This document shows, one piece after another, positions 8,162 through 17,309 of a stretch of 64,000 nucleotides of DNA. The DNA comes from Pirellula sp. (GTDB lineage: Bacteria > Planctomycetota > Planctomycetia > Pirellulales > PNKZ01), in assembly GCA_013822735.1 (NCBI GenBank), contig PNKZ01000017.1, forward strand, positions 62,001 to 126,000, in the 5' to 3' direction. The number at the start of each line of letters is the position of its first letter. Position 1 is the stretch's first letter. The notes under the pieces were generated by a model that did not search any database, was not told the DNA's origin, and was given only the letters and a program-made list of their open reading frames with translations. Position numbers and translations under genes: made by a program.

Positions 8162-9235
8162 CTAGCGACCTGCGGAATCAAACCATTGCTCGGCCGCGGC
8201 GAAGAAGCGCTCGATCTGTTCGTGAGCCAACGCCGCGCCGCGCTTGCCGGCCGCTTCTTCCGCCTCGTGAATCGTCACGGGGTAATACAGGCAGAGCAGC
8301 ACCGCCTTTCGGTAGTCTTCCGTCGCACGCGCCCATGAGTACTCCCGTACGCCGCCGCGGAGGAGCGTCTCATGCCAGCCTCGCAGCAAGTCGACTTCGC
8401 ACTCCGCGCGATCGCGCGGCTTCAAACTGCCGCATAAGAGCCGAGCCACGTCCATGATGCCGCGACCGCGGATCGCCAACTGCCAATCGAGAACCACCAC
8501 GGGATCCGCGGTCGCCCTCGCATCGAAGAGCAAGTTATCGGCCCGAAAGTCGGAATGCACGATCGTGTGCGGCCCCTGCTCCATTTCCTCGAGCAGAGTT
8601 TCCAATCGCTCGGCAAGCTCGTCCCCCAACACAATCGCCGCCGGCGGCAGTTGCGGCCCGAAGAGCTCGCGAAACTTCGGCCAAGCCGCTTGAAAGCGCG
8701 CCGGCTTCAAGTTTCTGTGCGGCATCCAATCGAGCGTCGCCAGTCGCGGCGAATCCCACCACTGGGCATGAAACCGTCCGATCGTCTCCACCGTCGCGAG
8801 CGCTTGTTGCAGGGTGAGCCCCTGCACTTGGTCGCCGGCGTCGAGCGCCGCGAGATCTTCCAACATCAATGCGTGCGCGCCGCTCTCCGGGTCGCTATCG
8901 CGGCCGAAGTAGCGCGCGAGCCGAATCACCGAGCCGGGTGCGACCGTCTCGTAGAACTTCCCCTCGCGCTCATACGCGTTGTAGAAGTTGCCGATCTGAC
9001 GATAGGTCCCCTCCGACGACGAAATCTTCACGACCAGCGACGCCGGTGCGTGCTCGCAGGCTCGATCGTACGTCGGCGTCACGCGCGCCACGACGTCTAA
9101 GAAGCCGACCTCCGTCCCGATCTTCTGCGCCGTGAACGCAATCACGTTGCCCTCGATGAGTCCGCCTCCCGCGCGCAGAACAGCGGTCAACCACTGCGGG
9201 CTGAGCGTCTCCGGCGAAGTCGGGCACTTGGGCAT
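8162..9235 (-). CDS. Phosphotransferase of the APH/ecdysteroid-kinase-like superfamily
   Basis: The 357-residue protein shows the kinase catalytic loop as VHSDFRADNLLFD (HxDxxxxN) and the metal-binding DxD-type motif as VLDWQLAIRGRGIMDVARLL. The N-terminal lobe contains VKISSSEGTYRQIGNFYNAYEREGKFY, like the CHK/DUF1679 branch that phosphorylates small molecules rather than proteins. No resistance gene context is present. The downstream small gene 9244-9519 is on the same strand and starts upstream, so the two may be co-transcribed. Substrate unknown. Confidence 0.88.
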   Translation of the reverse strand: MPKCPTSPETLSPQWLTAVLRAGGGLIEGNVIAFTAQKIGTEVGFLDVVARVTPTYDRACEHAPASLVVKISSSEGTYRQIGNFYNAYEREGKFYETVAPGSVIRLARYFGRDSDPESGAHALMLEDLAALDAGDQVQGLTLQQALATVETIGRFHAQWWDSPRLATLDWMPHRNLKPARFQAAWPKFRELFGPQLPPAAIVLGDELAERLETLLEEMEQGPHTIVHSDFRADNLLFDARATADPVVVLDWQLAIRGRGIMDVARLLCGSLKPRDRAECEVDLLRGWHETLLRGGVREYSWARATEDYRKAVLLCLYYPVTIHEAEEAAGKRGAALAHEQIERFFAAAEQWFDSAGR

Positions 9236-9243
9236 CGCCGCAC

Positions 9244-9519
9244 CTACTGCACTTCCTTCGCCACCTTGAGAATCTGCAACACGGCGATCGCCTTATCCAA
9301 GCCGCCGATCGAGTTCACGAACGCGGCGGCTTTGCGCACGTCTCCCACGCCGAACGTGCCGTCTTGCTGCGGCTCCGCTTTCGGTTTGCGCTCCTTCTTC
9401 GGAGCCGCGGCTTCGGCTTCTTCGTGCACCGCTTCTTCGACTTCGTGTTCGATGTCCGTCGGGTCTTCAATCACGGCAATCGAGCCCGACTTACGTCCGT
9501 TGACATTGCGCTTCACCAT
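9244..9519 (-). CDS. Small charged hypothetical protein
   Basis: A 91-residue protein with a good ribosome site (GGAG) before ATG 9519. It has a basic start, a central low-complexity stretch rich in Glu, Ala and Lys (about residues 25-52), and an ordered-looking C-terminal helix pair (VGDVRKAAAFVNSIGGLDKAIAVLQILKVAKEVQ split here as two helices). No membrane segment or signal peptide. The C-terminal part resembles short planctomycete proteins I cannot name with a function. It lies 8 bases upstream of the kinase-like gene on the same strand. Confidence 0.75.
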   Translation of the reverse strand: MVKRNVNGRKSGSIAVIEDPTDIEHEVEEAVHEEAEAAAPKKERKPKAEPQQDGTFGVGDVRKAAAFVNSIGGLDKAIAVLQILKVAKEVQ

Positions 9520-9594
9520 GTGGCACTCCGTTGGGTTGCGAATCGTGTGTGCGAATTCGAGCTCTAAGGTTATCGACGAAAACTCCGAAGCAAT

Positions 9595-10794
9595 TCACAC
9601 TTGAGCGGAAGTTGCCGCGTTGCCCAAAGTATGGAGATACCGCACAAACGCCGCGACGACGGCAAGTCGCTTGCCGGCACGGCCGGGATGTCGCGCCGGT
9701 GTAATCGGAAGCCCCTTCGTCGTGAGTAATTCTTCCAGCGTGCCGTAGCGCCGCTCCGCCTCGAAATCCACCGACTTGAGCACCAAGCACGATTCGCCGC
9801 GATTGCTCAACTGAGCCAGCAGTCGGGCCACGCTCTGGTTGAACACCGCCACGGCGTCATCCGGCTTCACAAACGCCTGCCAGTCGCGGCGCGCATCTTC
9901 CATCGACAATGCTCCAGCGAAGACGTCTGCCGGTAATTCCAGATGCTCGAAAAAAGTTGCGTCCGGCTCAAACTCCGGCTCGATCAAACAACGAAACGTT
10001 TCGCCGGTGCCGAGTCGCTCGGCGACCCAATAGACCGGCGGTCGGACGACGTGCGGATTCGCGGCATCGCGCGACGCCGACTCTCCGTACGCCACGACCA
10101 CGTGATCGAGGTTTCCCAACAGCGCTCGCGGAATATTGCGAAACGTCTGCCCGCGCCGCGAATTACTGCGCCAACCGTACTCGGCCTTCGGATGCTCAAA
10201 CTGCCGCTCGACCATCTGGAGGAACGCCTCCAACAGTTGATCCAGGCCGGCGGTGTCGGGTTCGAGCATGCGCAAAGCGGAGACCGTCGCCTCGACCGTC
10301 GAGAGCGCCGTCGCACTCGGTTCGCGACGGATGCGAAACCGGCTCGGTGCGGTCGGCGCAAGGCGATAGCGCGGCAGGCTCTGTAGCGCGGGAATGTCGC
10401 GCAGCATGGTCTTCGCGTGATGCCACGTGCCGTCGAGAATCACGAGCTGTTCCGGCCGTTCCGCGGGCGACAAGTGCGAAAGCAGCGTCGCCTCCGAGCC
10501 CGGGTACAACAATCCGGCCCCCGGCTTAAGCGCGAGTTCCGCCGCCAAAAGTTTCGGATGGCCGACCACGAGCTGCGAATTCCGGAGCGCCTTCCGCACC
10601 ATGCGGGCCGTGTTGAACGGATGAAACTGCTCGCGACGGTGCTGCAAGATGAGCACCTCGGTGCGGTTGTCGATCGCCGGAATCGCGGCGCAAAAGCAAT
10701 CGGCCTGCGGGCGGAAGCAACCGTAGCAACGGTGCTTCTCGGCGATTTCCAGACGATCCTCGTCCGTCGTGAGCATAGGTTCTTCCGTGGTCAT
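9595..10794 (-). CDS. DTW-domain tRNA-uridine aminocarboxypropyltransferase with extra C-terminal domain
   Basis: The N-terminal half (about residues 1-220) is a DTW domain (TapT/TuaA family), which transfers the 3-amino-3-carboxypropyl group from SAM to uridine in tRNA. Visible signatures are the cysteine cluster CYGCFRPQADCFCAAIP and the DTW motif in ILDGTWHHAKTM. Known members are about 200-250 residues; this one is 399. The extra 180 residues (from YGWRSNSRRGQTF onward) have alternating beta-alpha character and match nothing I recognise. Start ATG 10794 is chosen; ATG 10776 is an alternative. The frame stays open to 11280 but that part is a repeat-rich spacer. Confidence 0.88.
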   Translation of the reverse strand: MTTEEPMLTTDEDRLEIAEKHRCYGCFRPQADCFCAAIPAIDNRTEVLILQHRREQFHPFNTARMVRKALRNSQLVVGHPKLLAAELALKPGAGLLYPGSEATLLSHLSPAERPEQLVILDGTWHHAKTMLRDIPALQSLPRYRLAPTAPSRFRIRREPSATALSTVEATVSALRMLEPDTAGLDQLLEAFLQMVERQFEHPKAEYGWRSNSRRGQTFRNIPRALLGNLDHVVVAYGESASRDAANPHVVRPPVYWVAERLGTGETFRCLIEPEFEPDATFFEHLELPADVFAGALSMEDARRDWQAFVKPDDAVAVFNQSVARLLAQLSNRGESCLVLKSVDFEAERRYGTLEELLTTKGLPITPARHPGRAGKRLAVVAAFVRYLHTLGNAATSAQV

Positions 10795-11392
10795 TGCGAA
10801 ACATTGTACCGCCGCTACAAAATCGTGCGCGGATGCTGCGCCGTTCGCACTTTTTCGTGCGCAGAACGCACTTTTAAGTGCGCCGTGCGCCCCGCACATC
10901 GCACCGCTTTCTGCGCAAGAGTGCGCGAGCGTTCGCACTCCGCGACGCTCCACGCCGATCGAAGTGCTCCGTAGGCGGCAAATGCGACGCGTCGGCGCGC
11001 CCCAGATCGACGTAAGTACTCGCAGCGCCCCCTGCCCCGTGCGCACATGGTGAGCAGCGCTGTGCGCTCCCTTGTTGGTAAGCGCTCCGACGCGCACTAA
11101 GCCCCCCAGGTTGTGCGCATCGGCGCTATTTAGTGCGCAGCACTTACGTCGATTCGGCGACGTTGGTTGGAGCAGTCGTAGGTGGTGCATGGAATGTGCC
11201 GTGCCGTATTCTCCCCTCGCCCCTTGCGGGAGAGGGGCCGGGGGTGAGGGGTCCACGAATTCGAAATCAGCGCAAATCACGCCGCATTATCCCCGAACCG
11301 CCGGCCCAAAATCCAGCAAACTTTTGGCCGGCCGCAAGAGCGCGCAGTATCCGCCGAATGGCCCAAAACTTCCGTTGACTTCGGCGCGCAGG
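10795..11392. other. 598-base intergenic block with dense GTGCGC words
   Basis: No convincing gene is present between the DTW gene and trxA. Between 10825 and 11140 the hexamer GTGCGC occurs nine times and its complement GCGCAC at least twice, with related CGCACT words at 10846, 10867 and 10932. Spacing is irregular. The open frames crossing it have biased, unprotein-like composition. The second half carries a family G repeat at 11211-11252. Confidence 0.6.
11211..11252. repeat. Dispersed CT/GA-rich palindromic element, family G
   Basis: CTCCCCTCGCCCC, then TTGCGGGAGAGGGGCC, then GGGGGTGAGGGG forms the common bacterial 'CCCTCGCCCC...GGGGTGAGGGG' intergenic palindrome, whose translations read as the familiar spurious SPLAGEGPGVRG string. 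One copy in this window. Confidence 0.7.
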
Positions 11393-11695
11393 CTACGACT
11401 GCGCCCGCTTCAAATCGGCGCGCAGCACGTTCTCGGCCGTCACTCCGAGATGCTGGGCCACGACCTGCCCGTTCTTGAAGATGAGCAGCGCCGGAATGGA
11501 GGAGATGTTGTAACGGCCGGCGAGTTTCTGATTCTTGTCGACGTTCACTTTGCAGACTTTGAAGTCGCGGGCCAGCGCGTGCAACGTCGGCGTCATCGTC
11601 CGACACGGCCCGCACCACTCCGCCCAAAAGTCGACCAACACCGGCTCCGCCGACTCCAACACTTCATGCTTGAAATTAAACTCCTCAAGCAACAT
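11393..11695 (-). CDS. trxA: Thioredoxin
   Basis: A 100-residue cytoplasmic thioredoxin. The active site is WCGPC in VDFWAEWCGPCRTM, and the conserved cis-Pro is in ISSIPALLIFKNGQ. It reduces protein disulphides with electrons from thioredoxin reductase. The length is standard (about 105), with no signal peptide. It stands alone; the following gene on the same strand is separated by 598 bases of non-coding DNA. Confidence 0.96.
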   Translation of the reverse strand: MLLEEFNFKHEVLESAEPVLVDFWAEWCGPCRTMTPTLHALARDFKVCKVNVDKNQKLAGRYNISSIPALLIFKNGQVVAQHLGVTAENVLRADLKRAQS

Positions 11696-11819
11696 GACAA
11701 CACTCCTTGCACTTCCGCGAAACGACTCGCTTAAATCTTAGCGATGACGGTACGAACAAGATAGAATCCGATCGAATCGTCGAATCTCATCACTCCGGCG
11801 CACCACGCGCAAACCAGCG

Positions 11820-14033
11820 TTGAGCACATCGGCCGACAATACCTCCGAACCATTTGTCCCTCAAGACGCTCAAGGCTTCTATGAGCGAGGGGATTTGCAT
11901 TTCCGTGCCCGGAGATACGACCAGGCCGTCGCGGATTTTACTCAGACGATACTGCTTGATCCCAAACTTGCGGACGCTCGCCTCGCGCGCGGCATCGCCC
12001 TCGCGTCAAAACACGCCTTCGCCGACGCGCTCCAGGATCTCGATGCCTACATCCTGCTCAAAACAGACAGCATGCTCGCCTACCTTTGGCGAGGGCACGT
12101 CCATAGCGAGCAGGACCGAGGGGGTGAGGCGTTGGAAGATTTTAATCGAGCGAATGCGATCGATCCGGCAAATACGGCCGTTTTGCGCAACCGAGGCTTG
12201 CTGCATCTCGACAACGAAGACTATGAACTGAGCATCGCCGATTTCTCGGCGGCCATTCACGCGGATCCTCACGACGCCGATGCGTATCTCCATCGGGCGC
12301 GCGCGTATGCGTCGTTGGACCAAAACGACGATGCCGTCGCCGACCTGACCGCCGTATTGAGGCTGCGGCCCGACTGCGGGAATGCCTACTTCTATCGCGG
12401 TCGAACCTATCGTGAAGAGAATGAACTTCACCTCGCGGTCGCGGATCTTTCCGAGTCGATTCGCCTCGACGCGTTCACCGCTCACGCTTACTGCGAACGT
12501 GGGAAGTGTCGGTACGAATTAGAAGAATCCGAACAAGCGCTCGCCGACCTAACGGAAGCCATACGCCGAGAGCCCGACCTCGCCGAAGCATATTACTGGC
12601 GCGGGTCTTTGTTGGACAATTTGGGTGAATTTGAGAAGGCCGATCAAGATTTTGCCAAATTCGAAGAATTACGCGAACAAGCGAAAGAACCGATGTCTAC
12701 CGATAAAACCCTGATCTTGCCGTTGCTCCAAAGCCATTTCGATGCGGTCCCTCTCGACCAGTTGAGCATCACCGAACGACGCTTCCCGTCGCGCGTACGG
12801 GCCGATATCCAACGTGCCCTAGATAGTCTCGGCCAGCACATGACGATTCGCCAGTTTTTCGGCGTTCGCAAACAATACGACCATCACGGCGTGAACTTCA
12901 CCGACCTGATCGTCCGCGATCGCAACGATCCGCCCTGCGCCGTGCCGCCGCAGTATGAAGAGATCAACATCGGCGAAGACCAGCCCGTTCGCTGCCTGAA
13001 GGCGGGGCTCTGGCTGGCTGAGGACGAGGGGCTGCGCCTCGCCATCTTTCAAGAGCCGTTCCAACGCGGCGGCGCCGTGCGTTTTCAAGTCGCCACCGTC
13101 AACAATGAGCAAGGCATTCAAAGCACCACGAAGTTCTTCAAGCTGTTGGAGGCGGCCGTCAAAGACGCGCGGTCGTACCGCGGAAAAATCTTGTCGCTGG
13201 AATATGTGGAAAGTTACAGCGGCGTAGAGACCGGCATCAAAGTCCACAAACTGCGGACGGTACAACGCGAGCAAGTGATTCTGCCCCGTCGCACGCTCGA
13301 TCTGCTCGATCGAAATGTGATCCACTTTGTGAAGCAGCGCCCCAGGTTGGCGGCCTTGGGCTTGGCGACGAAGAAGGGGCTGCTCTTCTACGGACCGCCC
13401 GGCACGGGCAAGACGCATACCCTGCACTATCTCGCGGCCGCCCTTCCGAATACGACGACGCTCCTGATTTCCGCGGAACAGGTCGGCATTCTTTCGGAGT
13501 ATATGACTCTGGCCCGACTGCTGCAGCCGAGCATGGTGGTTATCGAAGACGCCGATCTGATTGCCCGCGACCGGCAACAAATGTCGAGCGCTTGCGAGGA
13601 GGTGCTGCTGAACAAGCTTCTCAACGAGATGGACGGCTTGAAAGAGGACGCCGACATCTTGTTCGTCCTCACGACCAATCGCCCCGAAGCGATCGAAGCG
13701 GCTCTTTCGGCTCGACCGGGGCGCATCGACCAAGCGATTGAGTTTCCGCACCCCGATGAGGAGGGCAGGAACAAGCTCGTACGACTCTATGCCGGCACCA
13801 ACGGTCTGGCCGACGAGGTGGTCGAAGCCGTCGTGAAGAAGACGGAAAACGTCAGTGCCGCATTCATCAAGGAGCTGATGCGACGCGCGGCCCAATTTCA
13901 GCTGGAACGCGAGTCGACGGAACTTACCTTGGGCGATGTGGAAGACGCCTTGAACGAGCTGCTCTTCGCCGGCGGCTCGCTCAATCGCAAGCTGCTCGGC
14001 GGCGCCGACTCGACCCTGGACTCTGATTCGTAA
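11820..14033 (+). CDS. TPR-AAA+ ATPase fusion protein
   Basis: A 737-residue soluble protein. Residues about 15-300 hold seven or eight tetratricopeptide repeats (for example AYLWRGHVHSEQDRGGEALEDFNRA and AYCERGKCRYELEESEQALADLTEA, each split by about 34 residues). About residues 310-500 form an unassigned domain. The AAA core has Walker A GPPGTGKT near residue 523, Walker B MVVIEDAD near 573, and the sensor and arginine-finger region TTNRPEAIEAALSARPGR. The start codon is TTG with a weak ribosome site; no in-frame ATG lies nearby. The AAA part resembles spastin/CDC48-type remodelling ATPases; substrate unknown, with TPRs as the likely docking surface. Confidence 0.88.
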   Translation: MSTSADNTSEPFVPQDAQGFYERGDLHFRARRYDQAVADFTQTILLDPKLADARLARGIALASKHAFADALQDLDAYILLKTDSMLAYLWRGHVHSEQDRGGEALEDFNRANAIDPANTAVLRNRGLLHLDNEDYELSIADFSAAIHADPHDADAYLHRARAYASLDQNDDAVADLTAVLRLRPDCGNAYFYRGRTYREENELHLAVADLSESIRLDAFTAHAYCERGKCRYELEESEQALADLTEAIRREPDLAEAYYWRGSLLDNLGEFEKADQDFAKFEELREQAKEPMSTDKTLILPLLQSHFDAVPLDQLSITERRFPSRVRADIQRALDSLGQHMTIRQFFGVRKQYDHHGVNFTDLIVRDRNDPPCAVPPQYEEINIGEDQPVRCLKAGLWLAEDEGLRLAIFQEPFQRGGAVRFQVATVNNEQGIQSTTKFFKLLEAAVKDARSYRGKILSLEYVESYSGVETGIKVHKLRTVQREQVILPRRTLDLLDRNVIHFVKQRPRLAALGLATKKGLLFYGPPGTGKTHTLHYLAAALPNTTTLLISAEQVGILSEYMTLARLLQPSMVVIEDADLIARDRQQMSSACEEVLLNKLLNEMDGLKEDADILFVLTTNRPEAIEAALSARPGRIDQAIEFPHPDEEGRNKLVRLYAGTNGLADEVVEAVVKKTENVSAAFIKELMRRAAQFQLERESTELTLGDVEDALNELLFAGGSLNRKLLGGADSTLDSDS

Positions 14034-14075
14034 GCGTTGAAATTACGAGGCCGTCGCCCTTGCGACGCCGCACGT

Positions 14076-17000
14076 TCACTCGACCTGCCAGAGCCGGATT
14101 GTCATGTCGTCGCCGGCGCTGGCGGCCTGTTTACCGTCGGGCGAGAAGCAAACGGTGCGCACGATGTCTTTGTGCCCGCGCAAGGTCTTTAGCAACGAAC
14201 CGTCGGCCGTGTTCCAGACCAGCACGTTGCAATCGACCTTGGTGCGCGAGCTGCCGGTCGCCACGGCCAGCAGCTTGCCCCCTTTGGAAAGGACGACGTC
14301 GTTAATCGGCTGACTCGGCAGCGGAATGGTCGTCATGAGTTCAAATCGCTTGATGCGCCACAGCGTAATTTCGCGCGTGTCGACGACCGCCAGAATCTCG
14401 CCGTCGCTCGAAACGCGGAGGAAGCGAATCGTTCCCTTCCGCGGAGTGAGATCGACCGACTTCTTCTTCGTGTCGAGATTCCAGAAGCCGACCCGGTTTT
14501 CGCGATCGCCGACGGCCAGCGTGCGACTATCGGGCACATACGCCAGGGCGGAGACTTCGACCGGCGCCATGTTCCATTCCAACGGCGACTCTTCCGACTT
14601 GTCGAGATTCCAGAAGCGGATCGTCTTATCGGATCCCGCGGTCGCCCATTCGGAGCCGTCGGTAGATAACGCCGCGGCGCTCACTCCTTCATGTCGGCCG
14701 ATGATGTGCGCCTTTTCATTGCGCGGCGGATAAAGCAGGATCGTGCCGTCCCAACCCGCCGAGACCGTCGTGTCGGCAAAAGGAACGACCGCCGAGAAGC
14801 GGGCCGCGTAGATCGGGTGCCCGGTGCGCGACACCAATTGTTGATCGGCGGCCCTCACGACGGTCAACGTCGAGGCGGCGTCTAAGGCGATCCAGTTTTT
14901 GCCGTCGACGGTCCAATGGAGCCGGAGAATGGCCGTTCGGACGTCGGAGAACAACGCTTTCTGCTCTCCCGCCGCGAGATCGTCTTGCGCCCAACGGCGC
15001 CAACGATCCACTTGCGAATCGATTTCAAACGGCGCGTAGCCGAGTCCGTCGAGGCGCGCCAGCGATTCGCGCGTCTTGGCTCGATCGCCGTGATGTCCCC
15101 AAAGCTTGACGGCGGCCTCGGCATAGCGGGCCGACTCCGGAAAGCGCTCATGCAAAAGCTGCAAGCCCGCCTGACCCCGTTGCCAATCGAACTTGAAGCT
15201 GACGAAGAGCCGACTGTTGGCGACGTCGACCATGTATGCCATCACTTCGCCGTAGAGCTGCTCGCCGTGCGTGCTGCGCGTCAGCTCGACGAGCTTGTCG
15301 GTGAACGCTTCCAAATCGCCGGGCTCGCCGTATTTGTTGATGAAGTAGTAGCGGCAGGCGTCGGTGAGCGTGGCGGTATAGTGCGGGTCGATCGCCAGCG
15401 AGCGTTTGACGATCGTCTCAAGCTGCTCGGGGGAGTAGTGCCGCTCGATCGCCAAATGAACGTCGGCCCGGCAGAGATACGGATCTTTCTCCGCCAGGTC
15501 GTAGGCGGCGTGGAGAATCTGCTCAGCCTTCGCGACGCGCTCTTGGTACAACTGATAGCGCACGTCTTCCGGCCGGCTTTTGTCGTAATAGCTCGCGAAG
15601 TAGGCATAGCCCAACCAGAAGCGCGACAGCGCGATTTGCGCTGCAACCGACTTCGGATAGGCTTTCTCCCAGGCTTCGTACATTTGCCGTTCGGCCTGCC
15701 AATCGTCTTCCGTCGCGGCCAACGGGCCCGTCCCCTCGTGGAACACGCTGATGAGCGCTCGGCCGTTTTTGTTGCGCGCCTTGCGGCTGCGGAGATCGGC
15801 GGCAATGGATTCCAACGTCGCAAACTCTCCGGTACGCAGTAGGCGTTGGACCTTCGACCGTTGCATCATTTCCGCGAGGCTCGGGTGAGTTTCCGGCATC
15901 GACGCCTGCGCAGGCGCGGCGTTCGGGTCGGCGCTCGGATCGGCGGCCACGATGATCATCGGCGGGCCCACGCGGCGTGTTCGCAAAGTCGCGGTTTCCC
16001 CGGCGCGGAACCTCTTCCAAAACACCAAGTGCGGCTCAAGGCCCGGGTTTTCGAAGTTCAAAGCGCCGACGAGTTGCCAGCCGGTGCGCTCGGCTTCGAA
16101 TTGCCCGATGCGCGCGTTTATCCAAGCCGGTTCGTCGGGTCCGTCGGCGTTCCAACAACCGGCCATGTAGACCCCCATGTCGCGATCGACGGCGATGCGA
16201 GTTTCGCCCAGATCAATCGGGCCCGCGGTGCCTGTCGGCGCGTAGCCGTAGATGGTCGCTTTTTGGAGAAAGGTCGGAATGAATCCGCGGCAAAAATCTT
16301 CGATCGCCGTCGGCTGGAAGGGCCGGCCCCCTTCGACGCGGATTCCCGCAACGGCCGCCGCGAGAGGAGCATTGCTACGAATCATTTCGGCGCTCCAAGT
16401 GATCTTGCAACTAGGCAGCGCGCGGCCTAGCGCTTCGTAGCCTTGGGCCGTGATGGCGCTGCCTACGATGGTAAGACTCGTGAGCCGCTTGAGGTTGCTG
16501 ATGTGCGGTACGGATGCGTCGCCGACGGGGCAGCCGTTGAAACGAAGTTGTCGCAACGAGGTCAGTTTCGCGACGTGGGCCATCCCTGCATCGCCGACTT
16601 TCGTATTATCGAGTTGCAGAATATCGAGCTTCTTAAGAACGGGCAGGTGCGCCAAACCGGCGTCGGTGACGGCGGTCGAGCCGACTTTGAGCACCGCGAG
16701 CTCGGGAAGTTGCGCCGCGGTCTTCAGACTGGCGTCGGTGATCGTCGTGTGGTCGAGGCTCAGGCCGCGAAGCTTCTTCAGACCAGCAACTTGCTTCACG
16801 CCCGCATCGGTCACCTTCGTCTCGGCCATTTCTAAAACGTTGAGCTCGCGCAGGCCCGTGATTCGTGCTAGTCCCGCGTCGGTGATCGGCCGGCCGATGA
16901 TGAGCAACCGTTCCAGGTCGGTGACCTTGGCGACTTCGGCCAGGTCGGCATCGGTCGCTTGCGAACTGCGCAGATCAATCTCATTGATGCGAATGGGACC

Positions 17001-17195
17001 CGCGGGCAACAGGCCGACATCTCGAATCGGCGGACCGCGTCTGCCGCCGATCAGCAGCGACACGCTTCCCTGCTTGGAGATTATCGATTCCGCAACTTTT
17101 CGAGCGACCGCCGGCTCCGTCGCTCGGAGCTCCGTCGCGGCAATCAGCAAGACGAGGAGCGACGCGTAGATACCACGGCGTTGCAAGAAGCGCAT
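14076..17195 (-). CDS. Secreted giant protein with leucine-rich repeats, helical repeats and WD40 propeller
   Basis: The start at ATG 17195 has a GGGAGA ribosome site and gives a 1039-residue product with a signal peptide (MRFLQRRGIYASLLVLLIAA). Residues about 45-270 are planctomycete-type LRRs of the form ITDAGL..(I/V)..L..L.VL.(L/M)..T.V. A middle stretch (about 430-700) looks like TPR-type helical repeats. The C-terminal 270 residues are WD40 repeats, for example GSDKTIRFWNLDK and GDDMTIRLWQVE. All three are protein-binding scaffolds and no catalytic motif is visible. It is convergent with the TPR-AAA gene, 42 bases apart. Confidence 0.87.
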   Translation of the reverse strand: MRFLQRRGIYASLLVLLIAATELRATEPAVARKVAESIISKQGSVSLLIGGRRGPPIRDVGLLPAGPIRINEIDLRSSQATDADLAEVAKVTDLERLLIIGRPITDAGLARITGLRELNVLEMAETKVTDAGVKQVAGLKKLRGLSLDHTTITDASLKTAAQLPELAVLKVGSTAVTDAGLAHLPVLKKLDILQLDNTKVGDAGMAHVAKLTSLRQLRFNGCPVGDASVPHISNLKRLTSLTIVGSAITAQGYEALGRALPSCKITWSAEMIRSNAPLAAAVAGIRVEGGRPFQPTAIEDFCRGFIPTFLQKATIYGYAPTGTAGPIDLGETRIAVDRDMGVYMAGCWNADGPDEPAWINARIGQFEAERTGWQLVGALNFENPGLEPHLVFWKRFRAGETATLRTRRVGPPMIIVAADPSADPNAAPAQASMPETHPSLAEMMQRSKVQRLLRTGEFATLESIAADLRSRKARNKNGRALISVFHEGTGPLAATEDDWQAERQMYEAWEKAYPKSVAAQIALSRFWLGYAYFASYYDKSRPEDVRYQLYQERVAKAEQILHAAYDLAEKDPYLCRADVHLAIERHYSPEQLETIVKRSLAIDPHYTATLTDACRYYFINKYGEPGDLEAFTDKLVELTRSTHGEQLYGEVMAYMVDVANSRLFVSFKFDWQRGQAGLQLLHERFPESARYAEAAVKLWGHHGDRAKTRESLARLDGLGYAPFEIDSQVDRWRRWAQDDLAAGEQKALFSDVRTAILRLHWTVDGKNWIALDAASTLTVVRAADQQLVSRTGHPIYAARFSAVVPFADTTVSAGWDGTILLYPPRNEKAHIIGRHEGVSAAALSTDGSEWATAGSDKTIRFWNLDKSEESPLEWNMAPVEVSALAYVPDSRTLAVGDRENRVGFWNLDTKKKSVDLTPRKGTIRFLRVSSDGEILAVVDTREITLWRIKRFELMTTIPLPSQPINDVVLSKGGKLLAVATGSSRTKVDCNVLVWNTADGSLLKTLRGHKDIVRTVCFSPDGKQAASAGDDMTIRLWQVE

Positions 17196-17309
17196 CGGAC
17201 GTCTCCCCGAGTGAGTTTCCGGTCGACTGAGCGAGATTGTCAAAGACCTGGAGGCGTCGGTCAAACAGATTCCATCCGGGGCTCTACCGATTTTATTAAG
17301 GCGCGTCAC

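Noticed and set aside
10795-11280. N-terminal extension of the DTW frame
   Set aside because: It covers repeat-rich spacer and a known palindrome; no conserved residues.
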